This document shows, piece after piece, positions 40,693 through 49,904 of a stretch of DNA of 64,000 nt. Origin of the DNA: Streptosporangium canum (GTDB lineage Bacteria > Actinomycetota > Actinomycetes > Streptosporangiales > Streptosporangiaceae); assembly GCF_900113865.1 (NCBI RefSeq), contig NZ_FOQY01000007.1:124001-188000 (forward strand), in the 5' to 3' direction. The notes under the pieces were generated by a model. The model did no database searches and was not told the DNA's origin. It was given only the letters and a program-made list of their open reading frames with translations. The stretch's first letter is position 1. Each line of letters opens with the position of its first letter. The position numbers were made by a program, and so were the translations under genes.

Positions 40693-41847
40693 TCAGGGCA
40701 GGGCCAGCATCCGGTCCAGCGCCACCTTGGCCCAGTGGGTGGTGTCCTCGTCCACCGTGATCTGGTTGACGACCTGACCGGCCGCCAGGGACTCCAGCGC
40801 CCACACCAGGTGCGGCAGGTCGATCCGGTTCATCGTCGAGCAGTAGCAGACGGTCCGGTCCAGGAACGTCACGTTCTTGTCGGGGAACATCTGGCCCAGC
40901 CGCTTGACCAGGTTCAGCTCGGTGCCCACCGCCCAGGACGACCCGGCCGGCGCCTCTTCGAGCTTCTTGATGATGTATTCGGTCGAGCCGACGTGGTCGG
41001 CCTTGGTGACCACCTCGTGCCTGCACTCGGGGTGCACCAGCACGTTGACGCCGGGGATCCGCGCGCGGACGTCGTCCACGCACTCGGAGGTGAAGCGGCC
41101 GTGCACCGAGCAGTGGCCCTTCCACAGGATCATCTTGGCGTTCTCGAGCTGCTCGGCGGTCAGCCCGCCGTTCGGCCGGTGCGGGTTGTAGACGACGCAC
41201 TCGTCCAGCGAGAGGCCCATCTCCAGCACCGCGGTGTTGCGCCCCAGGTGCTGGTCGGGCAGGAACAGCACCTTCTCGCCGCGGGAGAAGGCCCAGTCGA
41301 GGGCGCGCCTGGCGTTGGAGGAGGTGCACACGGCGCCGCCGTTGCGCCCGCAGAACGCCTTGATGTCGGCGCTGGAGTTCATGTAGGTGACCGGGACGGT
41401 GACGCCGGCGATCCCGGCGTCCTCCAGTGCCTCCCAGCACTCCTCGACCTGGTCGAACGTGGCCATGTCGGCCATCGAGCAGCCGGCCGCGAGGTCGGGC
41501 AGCACGACCCGCTGCGAGTCGCCGGTGAGGATGTCGGCGGACTCGGCCATGAAGTGCACGCCGCAGAAGACGATGTACTCGGCGTCCGGCCGGGCCGCCG
41601 CCTCACGGGCGAGTTTGAAGGAGTCGCCGGTCACGTCGGCGAACTGGATGACCTCGTCACGCTGGTAGTGGTGCCCCAGCACGAAGACCCGGTCGCCGAG
41701 CGCGGCCTTGGCCCGCCGGGCGCGCTCCACCAGCGCCGGGTCGGAGGCGGACGGCAGCTCGCCCGGGCAGTCGACACCGCGCTCACTGTGCGGATCGGTC
41801 CCCCTGCCGAGGACGAAGAGCGGAAGCCCGGTCTCGGTGGTCGTCAC
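40693..41847 (-). CDS. nadA: quinolinate synthase
   Basis: 384 aa from GTG 41847, chosen because AAGGGGG lies seven bases upstream; GTG 41853 is the alternative. Makes quinolinate from iminoaspartate and DHAP for NAD synthesis. It has the three 4Fe-4S ligand cysteines (GCSMADMATFDQV region; HPECRHEVVTKADHVG; TVCYCSTMNRIDLP), substrate-binding VFVLGHHYQRDEVIQFAD, and FCGVHFMAESADILT. nadB and nadC are not nearby. An inverted repeat at 41860-41881 overlaps the probable promoter. Confidence 0.95.
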   Translation of the reverse strand: MTTTETGLPLFVLGRGTDPHSERGVDCPGELPSASDPALVERARRAKAALGDRVFVLGHHYQRDEVIQFADVTGDSFKLAREAAARPDAEYIVFCGVHFMAESADILTGDSQRVVLPDLAAGCSMADMATFDQVEECWEALEDAGIAGVTVPVTYMNSSADIKAFCGRNGGAVCTSSNARRALDWAFSRGEKVLFLPDQHLGRNTAVLEMGLSLDECVVYNPHRPNGGLTAEQLENAKMILWKGHCSVHGRFTSECVDDVRARIPGVNVLVHPECRHEVVTKADHVGSTEYIIKKLEEAPAGSSWAVGTELNLVKRLGQMFPDKNVTFLDRTVCYCSTMNRIDLPHLVWALESLAAGQVVNQITVDEDTTHWAKVALDRMLALP

Positions 41848-41859
41848 GGCCACACCCCC

Positions 41860-41881
41860 TTATCGTCGAACTGACGACTAA
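41860..41881 (-). promoter_or_regulatory. inverted repeat upstream of nadA
   Basis: TTATCGTC (41860-41867) and GACGACTAA (41873-41881) are mirror arms differing by one inserted base, directly before the nadA ribosome site. A repressor site for NAD synthesis is plausible; the regulator is unidentified. Confidence 0.45.
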
Positions 41882-42041
41882 TCATGACACACGGCGGTGG
41901 TCGCTTTATTCCGGGGTCGCGGGGGGTAGTGCGGGACTGAGGAATGTGTAGCTGCCGGCAGGTGTTGGTAGCGTCTAAGAAGGACGTCAAAACAGACAGC
42001 CGTTCCGATCGGGCGGTTGACGCAGACGCGGGAGTCACCAC

Positions 42042-42395
42042 ATGTCGGTTGAGAGCAGCGAGACCACGGCGCAGGGTCTGATCCTTAGTGACGCGGCCTC
42101 CGCCAAGGTCAAGAGCCTGCTGGAGCAGCAGGGCGAGGAGGGCCTCCAGCTGCGCGTGGCCGTGCAGCCGGGCGGCTGTTCGGGCCTGCGCTACCAGCTC
42201 TTCTTCGACGATCGTTCCATGGACGGCGACATCGTCACGGACTTCAACGGTGTCAGCGTGGTCACCGACCGGATGAGCGCGCCCTACCTCGTGGGCGCCA
42301 CGGTCGACTTCGTCGACACGATCGAGAAGCAGGGCTTCACGATCGACAACCCGAACGCCACGGGCTCGTGCGCCTGCGGAGACTCGTTCAACTAG
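42042..42395 (+). CDS. erpA: iron-sulfur cluster insertion protein ErpA/HesB type
   Basis: 117 aa from ATG 42042 with GGGAG upstream. A-type carrier signature: SDAASAKVKSLLEQQG, RVAVQPGGCSGLRYQLFFDD (first Cys), DFVDTIEKQGFTIDNPNA, and the C-terminal GSCACGDSFN (Cys-x-Cys). It delivers Fe-S clusters to apoproteins in the cytoplasm. Nearby clients include NadA, LipA and the Rieske protein QcrA. It is divergent from nadA across ~195 bp and followed by its own terminator. Confidence 0.95.
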   Translation: MSVESSETTAQGLILSDAASAKVKSLLEQQGEEGLQLRVAVQPGGCSGLRYQLFFDDRSMDGDIVTDFNGVSVVTDRMSAPYLVGATVDFVDTIEKQGFTIDNPNATGSCACGDSFN

Positions 42396-42415
42396 GCGGC
42401 GGCGCGGCACCTGAC

Positions 42416-42451
42416 GGCCCCGCGGGGTGAGATCTCTCACTCCGCGGGGCC
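42416..42451 (+). terminator. terminator of erpA
   Basis: GGCCCCGCGG plus GTGAGA pair with TCTCAC plus CCGCGGGGCC; stem of about 16 bp with one mismatch, 20 bp past the erpA stop. Confidence 0.82.
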
Positions 42452-42536
42452 GTCGCGCGTCCGCGGGGTCGCGTATTCTTGCGGGGTTTCACCGCTCGCC
42501 CTTCCCTTAGATGCTGACAACGAGGAGAAAGATCCC

Positions 42537-43523
42537 GTGCGCATCGCCGTCACCGGCTCTATCGCGACCGACCATCTGATGACGTTCCCGGGTCGCTTCG
42601 GCGATCAGCTCGTCGCCGACCAGCTCGACCGGGTGTCCCTGTCATTCCTCGTCGACGACCTGCAGGTCCGCCGAGGAGGCTGCGCGGCCAACATCGCCTT
42701 CGGCATGGGCTGCCTGGGGCTGAGCCCCGTCCTGGTCGGTGCCGTCGGCGCTGACTTCGCCGACTACCGCTCCTGGCTGGAGCGGCACGGCGTCGACTGT
42801 GAGTCGGTGTACGTCTCCGAGCTTCACCACACCGCTCGGTTCCTCTGCACCACCGACGAGGATCACAATCAGATCGCGTCCTTCTACACCGGCGCGATGG
42901 CCGAGGCCCGGCTGATCGAGCTCGGCCCGATCGCCCAGCGGCTCGGCGGCCTCGACCTGGTGCTGATCAGCCCCAACGACCCCGAGGCGATGCTCCGGCA
43001 CACCGACGAGGCGCGCCAGCGCGCCATCCCCTTCGCCGCCGACCCGTCGCAGCAGCTCGCCCGCATGCCCAGCGAGCAGATCCGCGAGCTGATCGACGGC
43101 GCCGCCTACCTGTTCGGCAACGACTACGAAAAGGGTCTGATCGAGCAGAAGACCGGCTGGTCCGACGAGGAGATCCTCGACCGGGTCGGCGTCCGCGTCA
43201 CCACGCTCGGCCCCAAGGGCGTCGTGATCGACCGCAAGGGCGAGCCGCCCCTGCACGTCCCCCCGGCCCCCGAGCTCGGCAAGGCCGACCCCACCGGCGT
43301 GGGCGACGCCTTCCGGTCCGGCTTCCTGGCCGCCCTGGCCTGGGGCCTGTCCCTGGAGCGGTGCGGCCAGGTCGGCAACCTCACCGCCACCCACGTGCTG
43401 GAGCGCGTCGGCGGTCAGGAGTACGAACTGGGCCAGAAGGTCTTCCTGGAGCGCTTCGCCGCCGCCTACGGCGCCGAGGCCGCCGCCGAGGTGGCCCAGC
43501 ACGTGAAGTGCCACCACGCCTGA
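42537..43523 (+). CDS. PfkB-family carbohydrate kinase, adenosine-kinase-like
   Basis: 328 aa from GTG 42537 with GAGGAG upstream. Begins MRIAVTGSIATDHLMTFPGR; the substrate region is VRRGGCAANIAFGMGCLG, and the ATP/anion-hole motif DPTGVGDAFRSGFLAALAWG carries the catalytic Asp. It resembles actinobacterial adenosine kinase/CbhK (M. tuberculosis Rv2202c, recalled), also placed near erpA and ctaC. It probably converts adenosine to AMP; sugar kinase activity is possible. It converges on the CBS-domain gene with a strong shared terminator. Confidence 0.9.
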   Translation: MRIAVTGSIATDHLMTFPGRFGDQLVADQLDRVSLSFLVDDLQVRRGGCAANIAFGMGCLGLSPVLVGAVGADFADYRSWLERHGVDCESVYVSELHHTARFLCTTDEDHNQIASFYTGAMAEARLIELGPIAQRLGGLDLVLISPNDPEAMLRHTDEARQRAIPFAADPSQQLARMPSEQIRELIDGAAYLFGNDYEKGLIEQKTGWSDEEILDRVGVRVTTLGPKGVVIDRKGEPPLHVPPAPELGKADPTGVGDAFRSGFLAALAWGLSLERCGQVGNLTATHVLERVGGQEYELGQKVFLERFAAAYGAEAAAEVAQHVKCHHA

Positions 43524-43536
43524 GTTCTCGCCACGG

Positions 43537-43575
43537 CGCTCCGCGCCCCCACGGCGAGGCCGGGGGCGCGGAGCG
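43537..43575. terminator. strong bidirectional terminator
   Basis: Perfect 14-bp arms CGCTCCGCGCCCCC (43537-43550) and GGGGGCGCGGAGCG (43562-43575), loop 11 nt, between the convergent kinase and CBS-domain genes. Confidence 0.85.
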
Positions 43576-43608
43576 TCCGGAGCTCGGGCTTACGCGTGGA
43601 CCTGGAGC

Positions 43609-44031
43609 TCAGGCTTTCGCGTAGACGCGGTGCACGAAGTCGGCGAGCTGGTCGTCCGGGAGATGCTTGGCCAGGTCGGCCTCACTGATCATCCCGACGA
43701 TGCGGCTGTTCTCGATCACCGGAAGCCGCTTGATCTGGTGCTGCTCCATCTTGGCCAGGACGTCCCCCGCGGTGGCGTCGGCGGTCACCCAGACCAGACC
43801 GGTGGCCATGTCCCCGGCGGTGACCTTCGACGGGTCCTTGCCGGCGGCCACGCACTTCACCACGATGTCGCGGTCGGTGATGATCCCCTTGAGCCGGTCG
43901 TCGCTCCCGCAGATCGGCAGCGCGCCGACCCCCAGCTCCCGCATCATCTGCGCGGCCCGGTCGAGCGTCTCGTGCGCCTCGATGCACCGGGCCCCCGAGC
44001 TCATCAGGTCCTTGGCAGTCTCTCCGCTCAT
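43609..44031 (-). CDS. two-CBS-domain protein
   Basis: 140 aa from ATG 44031, with a GGGGGG stretch before it. Two CBS repeats: AKDLMSSGARCIEAHETLDR...GVGALPICGSDDRLKGIITD and AGDMATGLVWVTADATAGDV...IKRLPVIENSRIVGMISEAD. Such pairs bind adenine nucleotides or SAM and usually act as sensors. It is third in the run desulfurase-TusA-CBS (gaps 25 and 59 bp), so it could sense an adenosyl ligand to tune sulfur transfer; that is inference. A frame extending upstream into tusA is a shadow. Confidence 0.92.
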   Translation of the reverse strand: MSGETAKDLMSSGARCIEAHETLDRAAQMMRELGVGALPICGSDDRLKGIITDRDIVVKCVAAGKDPSKVTAGDMATGLVWVTADATAGDVLAKMEQHQIKRLPVIENSRIVGMISEADLAKHLPDDQLADFVHRVYAKA

Positions 44032-44090
44032 GTGTTCCCCCCGAAACGTGTGCTGACTTTCGGGGGTTCCTACCCGTTTTTCCGGATAAG

Positions 44091-44360
44091 TCAGTAATTG
44101 CGCCGCACATGGATGGCCCAGCCGCCGCCGGGGAGCTCGTAGCTGGCCACATGGTGGTGGGACTTCAGCCGGCACCAGGCCGGGATGTCGGTGAACGCCG
44201 CGGGGTCGTCGGCGAGGACCGAGACGATCCCGTTGCGGGGGACCTGGTTGATCTGCTCGGCGAGCATGATGATGGGGATCGGGCACTTCTTGCCCAGGGC
44301 GTCGATGGTCAGCGCCGGAGGCTGGGTGGACCCCTCCGCGGCGGTCTGCCTGGACGTCAT
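44091..44360 (-). CDS. TusA-family sulfur carrier protein
   Basis: 89 aa from ATG 44360. LTIDALGKKCPIPIIMLAEQ contains the family CPxP motif with the persulfide-carrying Cys. The rest (NGIVSVLADDPAAFTDIPAW, then CRLKSHHHVASYELPGGGWA) is the small alpha/beta fold. TusA passes sulfur from a cysteine desulfurase to tRNA or cofactor pathways. The desulfurase gene ends 25 bp upstream on the same strand, a direct donor-acceptor arrangement. Confidence 0.93.
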   Translation of the reverse strand: MTSRQTAAEGSTQPPALTIDALGKKCPIPIIMLAEQINQVPRNGIVSVLADDPAAFTDIPAWCRLKSHHHVASYELPGGGWAIHVRRNY

Positions 44361-44385
44361 GAAACCTTCACTCCCCGAATGTCGA

Positions 44386-45522
44386 TCACGTCCTTACGCC
44401 CGCGTCCTCGCGGATCCTCTTCACCATGTCCGGCAGGACGGCGAGGAAGCGGTCGACATCCGTGCCGGACGCGCCCTGGGGCAGCGATACCCGGACGTTG
44501 CCGTGTGTAAGCACGCCCATGGCCTCCAAAACATGCGATGGACGAAGCGTACTCGCCGTACATGAACTGCCGGACGATATGGCGAATCCCGCCTTGTCCA
44601 GTTCTGTCAGCAACGCTTCGCCCTCCACGTAAAGACACGAAAAGGTGACAATATGCGGGGCTCGCGCGACGGGATCGCCGATGACCTCGACATCGGGGAC
44701 GAGCCGGGGCACCTCCCTCCTGATCCGGTCCACGAGCGCCGAGAGCCGGGCCGACTCCTGTGCCGACTCGGCCGCCATGGCGCGCAGCGCGGCGGCCGCC
44801 GCGACGATCGCCGGCACGTTCTCGAAGCCGGGGACCCGGCGGCGCTCCCGGTCGTCCTCGGGCAGCGGGGTGCGCCACCGGGTGCCCTTGCGGACCACCA
44901 GCACGCCGACCCCGGCGGGGCCGCCCCACTTGTGCGCGCTCGCCGTCAGCACCGACCAGCCGTCCGGCGGCGGCATCCGGCCGGCGGTCTGCGCCGCGTC
45001 CACCAGCAGCGGCACGCCGGCCCCGGCGCACAGGGCCGCGGCCTCGGCGACCGGCTGGACCGTGCCGACCTCGTGGTTGGCGCTCTGCAGGCAGGCCAGG
45101 GCCGTACCGCCGGCGAGGACCGCCTCGCCGAACGCGGCCAGGTCCACCACGCCGGTACGGCCGACGCCGATCGTCTCGACCGAACCGCCGTCGCGTTCGT
45201 GGATCCCGGCGGCGTGCAGCACGCTGGAGTGCTCCACCGCCGAGGTCACCAGGCGGCGCCCGGCGCGCCGCCGCCCGTGCAGGGTGCCGAGCACGCCCAG
45301 ATGCACGGCCTGGGTCCCGGAGGCGGTGAACGAGACCTCGTCGGGCCGGGCGCCGAGCGCCTCGGCGATTTCCGTCCGCGCCTGTTCCAGTAACATCCTT
45401 GCGCGGCGGGCTGGACCGTACAGTCTCGCCGGGTCGGCCCAGCCGACGTCGAGCGCCGCGATCAGCGCCTCGCGTGCCTGAGGGTGCAGCGGCTCGGTGG
45501 AGGCCGCGTCGAAGTACGCCAC
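44386..45522 (-). CDS. cysteine desulfurase, aminotransferase class V
   Basis: 378 aa from ATG 45522. MAYFDAASTEPLHPQAREAL start, VTSAVEHSSVLHAA, LVDAAQTAGRMPPP (Asp for the PLP ring N), PLP lysine SVLTASAHKWGGPAGVG, and active Cys loop AISSGSSCTASTLRPSHVLE. The NifS/IscS-like loop is present, so free persulfide transfer is expected. Takes sulfur from cysteine and probably feeds the adjacent TusA. It is divergent from ctaC with 168 bp between the two starts. Confidence 0.94.
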   Translation of the reverse strand: MAYFDAASTEPLHPQAREALIAALDVGWADPARLYGPARRARMLLEQARTEIAEALGARPDEVSFTASGTQAVHLGVLGTLHGRRRAGRRLVTSAVEHSSVLHAAGIHERDGGSVETIGVGRTGVVDLAAFGEAVLAGGTALACLQSANHEVGTVQPVAEAAALCAGAGVPLLVDAAQTAGRMPPPDGWSVLTASAHKWGGPAGVGVLVVRKGTRWRTPLPEDDRERRRVPGFENVPAIVAAAAALRAMAAESAQESARLSALVDRIRREVPRLVPDVEVIGDPVARAPHIVTFSCLYVEGEALLTELDKAGFAISSGSSCTASTLRPSHVLEAMGVLTHGNVRVSLPQGASGTDVDRFLAVLPDMVKRIREDAGVRT

Positions 45523-45600
45523 GCCTCAATCGTCGCACCAAGTGCGGCGCATTCGGGGGCTGCGCGGGGGGGCGGGGGTGGTCCGCGCTAGTGTGTCCCC

Positions 45601-45690
45601 CAGCGTAAAGCTGTGAACTACAAGTTGTGAACATGAATAAACGACCGCCCAGGAGTGACTCCTGGGCTTCATCTGTGGGGTAGGCGATCC
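45601..45690 (+). promoter_or_regulatory. ctaC leader with repeats and a hairpin
   Basis: TGTGAAC occurs at ~45612 and ~45627 (15 bp apart), resembling half-sites of redox-sensor Rex operators. GCCCAGGAGT (45647-45656) and ACTCCTGGGC (45658-45667) form a near-perfect palindrome between these and the GTG start, and could be a leader hairpin. Regulation is inferred only. Confidence 0.45.
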
Positions 45691-46488
45691 GTGAGTCCGA
45701 CCCGCCGTTCTGCACGGCGTCCGTTGGCCCGCCGCCGGGTGCCACGCGCTGCCGCTCTGGCGCTGCTGTTGGTGTCCGCGACGGCCTGTAGTGCCGATGA
45801 GTGGTCCCGGGGCGGCTTGCCCGGCGCCATCACCAAGCAGGCCGAGACCGTTCAGAATCTGTGGAACGGATCCTGGATCGCCGCTCTCGCCACCGGTGTG
45901 GTCGTGTGGGGCCTGATCCTGTGGTCCGTTGCCTTCCACCGCAAGAAGAAGAACTCGAAGGACGAGCTGCCGCCCCAGGTGCGCTACAACCTCCCCATCG
46001 AGATCCTCTACACGGTGGTGCCGATCATCATGGTCGGCGTGTTCTTCTACTTCACCGCGCGTGACCAGAACTATGTCAACGCGATGACCGGCCAGGCGCC
46101 CGTGAAGGTCAAGGTCGAGGGATTCCAGTGGAGCTGGCGCTTCACGACGGAATACAACGGCAAGAAGGTCGAAGTCGTCGGCAAGCCCGTCAGCGACTAC
46201 ACCCAGGGGCCGCAGCTGATGCTCCCGGTGAACCAGAAGGTCGAGTTCGACCTCGTCTCGCCGGACGTCATCCACTCCTTCTGGGTGCCGGCCTTCCACT
46301 TCAAGCGCGACGTGATCCCGGGTGTCGAGAACAAGTTCGAGGTCGACACGCTGGACAAGCCCGCCGTCTACGCCGGCCGGTGCGCCGAGCTCTGCGGTAC
46401 GGACCACAGCCGGATGCTCTTCAACGTGAAGCTCGTCCCGCAGGCCGAGTTCGACCAGTACATCGCTAGCCAGGCGGGTGCCCAGTGA
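45691..46488 (+). CDS. ctaC: cytochrome c oxidase subunit II
   Basis: 265 aa from GTG 45691. Lipoprotein signal peptide [13 protein letters not shown] (Cys ~33), two membrane helices ([20 protein letters not shown]-like; [18 protein letters not shown]), then the cupredoxin domain with FQWSWRF and the binuclear CuA site [18 protein letters not shown]-type motif (here [17 protein letters not shown]). It accepts electrons from the QcrC cytochrome c in the actinobacterial supercomplex. The stop overlaps the ctaD start (GTGA). Confidence 0.96.
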   Translation: MSPTRRSARRPLARRRVPRAAALALLLVSATACSADEWSRGGLPGAITKQAETVQNLWNGSWIAALATGVVVWGLILWSVAFHRKKKNSKDELPPQVRYNLPIEILYTVVPIIMVGVFFYFTARDQNYVNAMTGQAPVKVKVEGFQWSWRFTTEYNGKKVEVVGKPVSDYTQGPQLMLPVNQKVEFDLVSPDVIHSFWVPAFHFKRDVIPGVENKFEVDTLDKPAVYAGRCAELCGTDHSRMLFNVKLVPQAEFDQYIASQAGAQ

Positions 46489-48146
46489 CCGCACTTAACG
46501 AACCCCTCACTCTCGCGCCGGTGGGGGCCCGCAAGGGCTCCGTCATCGCGAAGTGGATGTCGTCCACCGATCACAAGATCATCGGACATCTCTACCTGAT
46601 CACCTCGTTCGTGTTCTTCCTGATCGGCGGCGTCATGGCGCTGATCATGCGAGCGGAGCTGGCGCAACCGGGCCTGCAGATCACCAGCAACGAGCAGTTC
46701 AACCAGCTGTTCACCATGCACGGCACGGTCATGCTGCTCATGTTCGCGACGCCGCTGTTCGCCGGCTTCGCCAACGAGCTCATGCCGCTGCAGATCGGCG
46801 CGCCCGACGTGGCGTTCCCCCGTCTGAACATGGTCAGCTACTGGCTGTTCACCTTCGGTAGCACCATCGCCCTGTCGGGTTTCCTTACCCCGGGCGGCGC
46901 GGCCAGCTTCGGCTGGTTCGCCTACACCCCGCTGTCGAACGCGATCAGCTCGCCGGGCATCGGCGGTGACCTGTGGATCGTCGGCCTGACCATCAGCGGC
47001 CTGGGCACGATCCTCGGCTCGGTGAACTTCATCACCACGATCGTCTGCATGCGCGCACCCGGCATGACCATGTTCCGGATGCCGATGTTCACCTGGAACA
47101 TCCTGCTCACCTCGATCCTGGTGCTGATGGCCTTCCCGGTGCTGGCCGCGGCCCTGCTGGCCCTGGAGGCCGACCGCAAGCTCGGCACCCAGATCTTCGC
47201 GTCGGAGACCGGCGGCGCACTGCTCTGGCAGCACCTGTTCTGGTTCTTCGGCCATCCCGAGGTCTACATCATCGCGCTGCCGTTCTTCGGCATCGTCACC
47301 GAGATCCTCCCGGTCTTCAGCCGCAAGCCGTTGTTCGGCTACATCGGCCTCGTCGGCGCGACCATCGCCATCGCCGGTCTGTCGATCACCGTGTGGGCCC
47401 ACCACATGTTCCCGACCGGCCAGGTGCTGCTGCCGTTCTTCTCCTTCATGACGTTCCTCATCGCGGTACCGACCGGGGTGAAGTTCTTCAACTGGATCGG
47501 CACGATGTGGCGAGGGCACCTGTCCTTCGAGTCGCCGATGCTGTTCTCGATCGGCTTCCTGGTCACCTTCCTGTTCGGCGGCCTGACCGGAGTCATCCTG
47601 GCCTCGCCGCCGCTGGACTTCCAGGTGTCCGACTCCTACTTCGTGGTCGCGCACTTCCACTACGTCGTCTTCGGCACGGTGGTGTTCGCGATGTTCGCGG
47701 GCTTCTACTTCTGGTGGCCCAAGTTCACCGGCAAGATGCTCAACGACACCCTGGGCAAGGTGCACTTCTGGACGCTGTTCATCGGCTTCCACACCACCTT
47801 CCTGGTCCAGCACTGGCTCGGCGCGCAGGGCTTCCCGCGCCGCTACGCCGACTACAGCCCGATCGACGGCTTCACCGATCTGAACATGGTCTCCTCGATC
47901 GGAGCCTTCCTGCTGGGCGCCTCCACGCTGCCGTTCCTCTACAACGTGTGGAAGACCCACAAGACCGCGCCGAAGGTCACCGTGGACGACCCGTGGGGCT
48001 TCGGCAACTCGCTGGAGTGGGCGACCTCCTGCCCGCCGCCGCGGCACAACTTCACCTCGCTGCCGCGCATCCGGTCCGAGCGCCCGGCGTTCGACCTCAG
48101 ACACCCCTACGCCTCGGCCCCGCAGCAGCTGGAGGAGAACCGATGA
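46485..48146 (+). CDS. ctaD: cytochrome c oxidase subunit I
   Basis: 553 aa, twelve membrane helices. Heme a ligand in [20 protein letters not shown]; CuB/Tyr cross-link motif [21 protein letters not shown]- and D-channel regions present; HMFPTGQ and heme ligands [20 protein letters not shown]. Reduces oxygen to water in the inner membrane and pumps protons. GTG at 46485 overlaps ctaC; the stop overlaps the ctaF start. Confidence 0.97.
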   Translation: MTALNEPLTLAPVGARKGSVIAKWMSSTDHKIIGHLYLITSFVFFLIGGVMALIMRAELAQPGLQITSNEQFNQLFTMHGTVMLLMFATPLFAGFANELMPLQIGAPDVAFPRLNMVSYWLFTFGSTIALSGFLTPGGAASFGWFAYTPLSNAISSPGIGGDLWIVGLTISGLGTILGSVNFITTIVCMRAPGMTMFRMPMFTWNILLTSILVLMAFPVLAAALLALEADRKLGTQIFASETGGALLWQHLFWFFGHPEVYIIALPFFGIVTEILPVFSRKPLFGYIGLVGATIAIAGLSITVWAHHMFPTGQVLLPFFSFMTFLIAVPTGVKFFNWIGTMWRGHLSFESPMLFSIGFLVTFLFGGLTGVILASPPLDFQVSDSYFVVAHFHYVVFGTVVFAMFAGFYFWWPKFTGKMLNDTLGKVHFWTLFIGFHTTFLVQHWLGAQGFPRRYADYSPIDGFTDLNMVSSIGAFLLGASTLPFLYNVWKTHKTAPKVTVDDPWGFGNSLEWATSCPPPRHNFTSLPRIRSERPAFDLRHPYASAPQQLEENR

Positions 48147-48538
48147 AGGTCCAGGGTTGGTTGTTCATCCTCTGCGGGATCTTCTTCGCCGCGGTGGACG
48201 TCGTCTACTGGTTCTGGTCCAGGGAGCCGGTCGGCACGACGGCGATGGCCATCTCGGTGGGCTTCGCCTTCATGATCGGCTACTACCTGATGTACACCGC
48301 TCGCCGTATCGGCGAGCAGCCGGAGGACAACAAGCAGGGTGAGATCAGCGACGGCGCCGGAGAGCTCGGCTTCTTCAGCCCGCACAGCTGGTGGCCGCTG
48401 TTCGTCTGCCTGGCCGTCTCGCTCACCGCGGTCGGCCTGGTCATCGGCTGGTGGCTTTTCATCATCGGCGTCTTCGCGGTCATCATGAGCATGATCGGAT
48501 TCGTCTTCGAGTACTACCGGGGCAACTTCTCGCACTGA
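48143..48538 (+). CDS. ctaF: cytochrome c oxidase subunit IV, actinobacterial
   Basis: 131 aa from ATG 48143 overlapping the ctaD stop. Four membrane helices in two hairpins ([80 protein letters not shown]). A subunit typical of actinobacterial aa3 oxidase. Last gene of ctaC-ctaD-ctaF; ctaE is in the qcr operon. Confidence 0.95.
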   Translation: MKVQGWLFILCGIFFAAVDVVYWFWSREPVGTTAMAISVGFAFMIGYYLMYTARRIGEQPEDNKQGEISDGAGELGFFSPHSWWPLFVCLAVSLTAVGLVIGWWLFIIGVFAVIMSMIGFVFEYYRGNFSH

Positions 48539-48560
48539 TCCCGGCACGTCTCCGCCGAAG

Positions 48561-48593
48561 AAGCGGACCACGGAAAATTTCCGTGGTCCGCTT
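48561..48593 (+). terminator. terminator of ctaCDF
   Basis: AAGCGGACCACGG (48561-48573) / CCGTGGTCCGCTT (48581-48593) followed by a T run: a classical intrinsic terminator 22 bp after ctaF. Confidence 0.92.
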
Positions 48594-48695
48594 TTTGGCG
48601 TTTGTTGGCAGGTTAGGAGTGATGTCTTACGTGGTGCTCCGCTTACTCCGGGTAATAACAGAATCAGTAGATCGGTCCGGGACGGGGGAGTTCAC

Positions 48696-49904
48696 GTGGG
48701 GCAGGCGATCCGTGGTTCGAGCCAGGGGGCCGGGCTGCTGGCCTTGGTGCTGGCGACCTCATGTGCGGCCGGCAGCAGCACCGGAGCGCCGGGCACGCCG
48801 AGCCCCATGGGCTACGCCGACGCGGCCGTCAGCGTGGTCCCCGTCGACGGGACCGGCAAGGTGCCGACGGGAACGACCGTCCTGGTGGCGGCCCGGGGCG
48901 GGGTCCTGAAGAAGGTCACCGTCAAGGGCGGCAACGGTTCCCTGGCGGGCGTGCTGAGCGCCGACGGCACCCAGTGGCGCAGCCGGGGCACGGCGACCCC
49001 GGGGACCTCCTACAGGGTCAGCGCCACGGCGGTGAACCCGGGCGGCAAGGTCACCGAGACGACCACCTCCTTCTCCACCGTCAAGGCCGACAAGACCTTC
49101 GCGATCGAAACCTTCGCCCCCAACAGGGATATGACGGGCCTCACCGTCGGCGTCGGCATGCCGGTCATGATCACTTTCGACCAGCCCATCTCCGACCGCG
49201 TCTCGGTGGAGCGGAACCTGATGGTCCACGCCTCCAAGCCGGTCTTCGGGGCATGGCACTGGTTCGACGACAAGACGGTGCACTTCCGCCCCCGGGAGTT
49301 CTGGCCGGCGCACACCAAGGTCCGGGTCGAGGCCCGCCTGGCGGGCGTGCGCGGCGGCGCCGGCCTGTACGGCAAGCGGAACCAGAGCATCGACTTCAAG
49401 ATCGGCCGCTCCCAGATCACCAAGGGGAGCACCGGCACCCACCACCTGACCGTCAGGCGCGACGGCAGGAAGATCCGCGAGATGCCCATGAGCGCGGGCC
49501 AGGGCGGCGTCTGGAAGTACTACACGACCAGCGGCATCCACCTGGCCATGTCCCGCGAGCCCGTCACCGTCATGACCTCGCCCGGCATCGGGCCCGGCTC
49601 GCCCGGCTACTACCAGATGACCGTCTACAACACCGTCCGGATCTCCAACAGCGGTGAGTACATCCACAGCGCCCCATGGTCGGTGGGCTCGCAGGGCAAC
49701 TCCAACGTGAGCCACGGCTGCGTGAACGTCAGCCCGGAGAACGCCAAGTGGTTCATCGACAACACCCTGATCGGCGACCCGATCATCATCACCGGATCGC
49801 CCCGGGTGCTGGAGCCGACCAACGGCTGGGGTCACTGGCAGGAGAACTGGAAGCAGTGGCTCAAGTGGAGCAGCGTCAAGCACTTCACCACCGAATCCCG
49901 CTGA
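48696..49904 (+). CDS. L,D-transpeptidase lipoprotein with Ig-like domain
   Basis: 402 aa from GTG 48696, with GGGGGAG upstream. Lipoprotein signal LLALVLATSCAAG (Cys ~23). Two beta domains (~45-245; the second contains FAPNRDMTGLTVGVGMPVMI and VRVEARLAGVRG) precede the YkuD catalytic domain with IHSAPWSVGSQGNSNVSHGC and CVNVSPENAKWF (Cys nucleophile in SHGCVNV). It makes 3-3 cross-links in peptidoglycan outside the membrane. The layout equals mycobacterial LdtMt-type enzymes. A C-terminal Trp/Lys-rich tail (WGHWQENWKQWLKW) is present. Confidence 0.95.
   Translation: MGQAIRGSSQGAGLLALVLATSCAAGSSTGAPGTPSPMGYADAAVSVVPVDGTGKVPTGTTVLVAARGGVLKKVTVKGGNGSLAGVLSADGTQWRSRGTATPGTSYRVSATAVNPGGKVTETTTSFSTVKADKTFAIETFAPNRDMTGLTVGVGMPVMITFDQPISDRVSVERNLMVHASKPVFGAWHWFDDKTVHFRPREFWPAHTKVRVEARLAGVRGGAGLYGKRNQSIDFKIGRSQITKGSTGTHHLTVRRDGRKIREMPMSAGQGGVWKYYTTSGIHLAMSREPVTVMTSPGIGPGSPGYYQMTVYNTVRISNSGEYIHSAPWSVGSQGNSNVSHGCVNVSPENAKWFIDNTLIGDPIIITGSPRVLEPTNGWGHWQENWKQWLKWSSVKHFTTESR

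Noticed and set aside
46368-48104. 578-aa open frame antisense to ctaD
   Set aside because: Charged, repetitive composition complementary to membrane helices of CtaD; a shadow.
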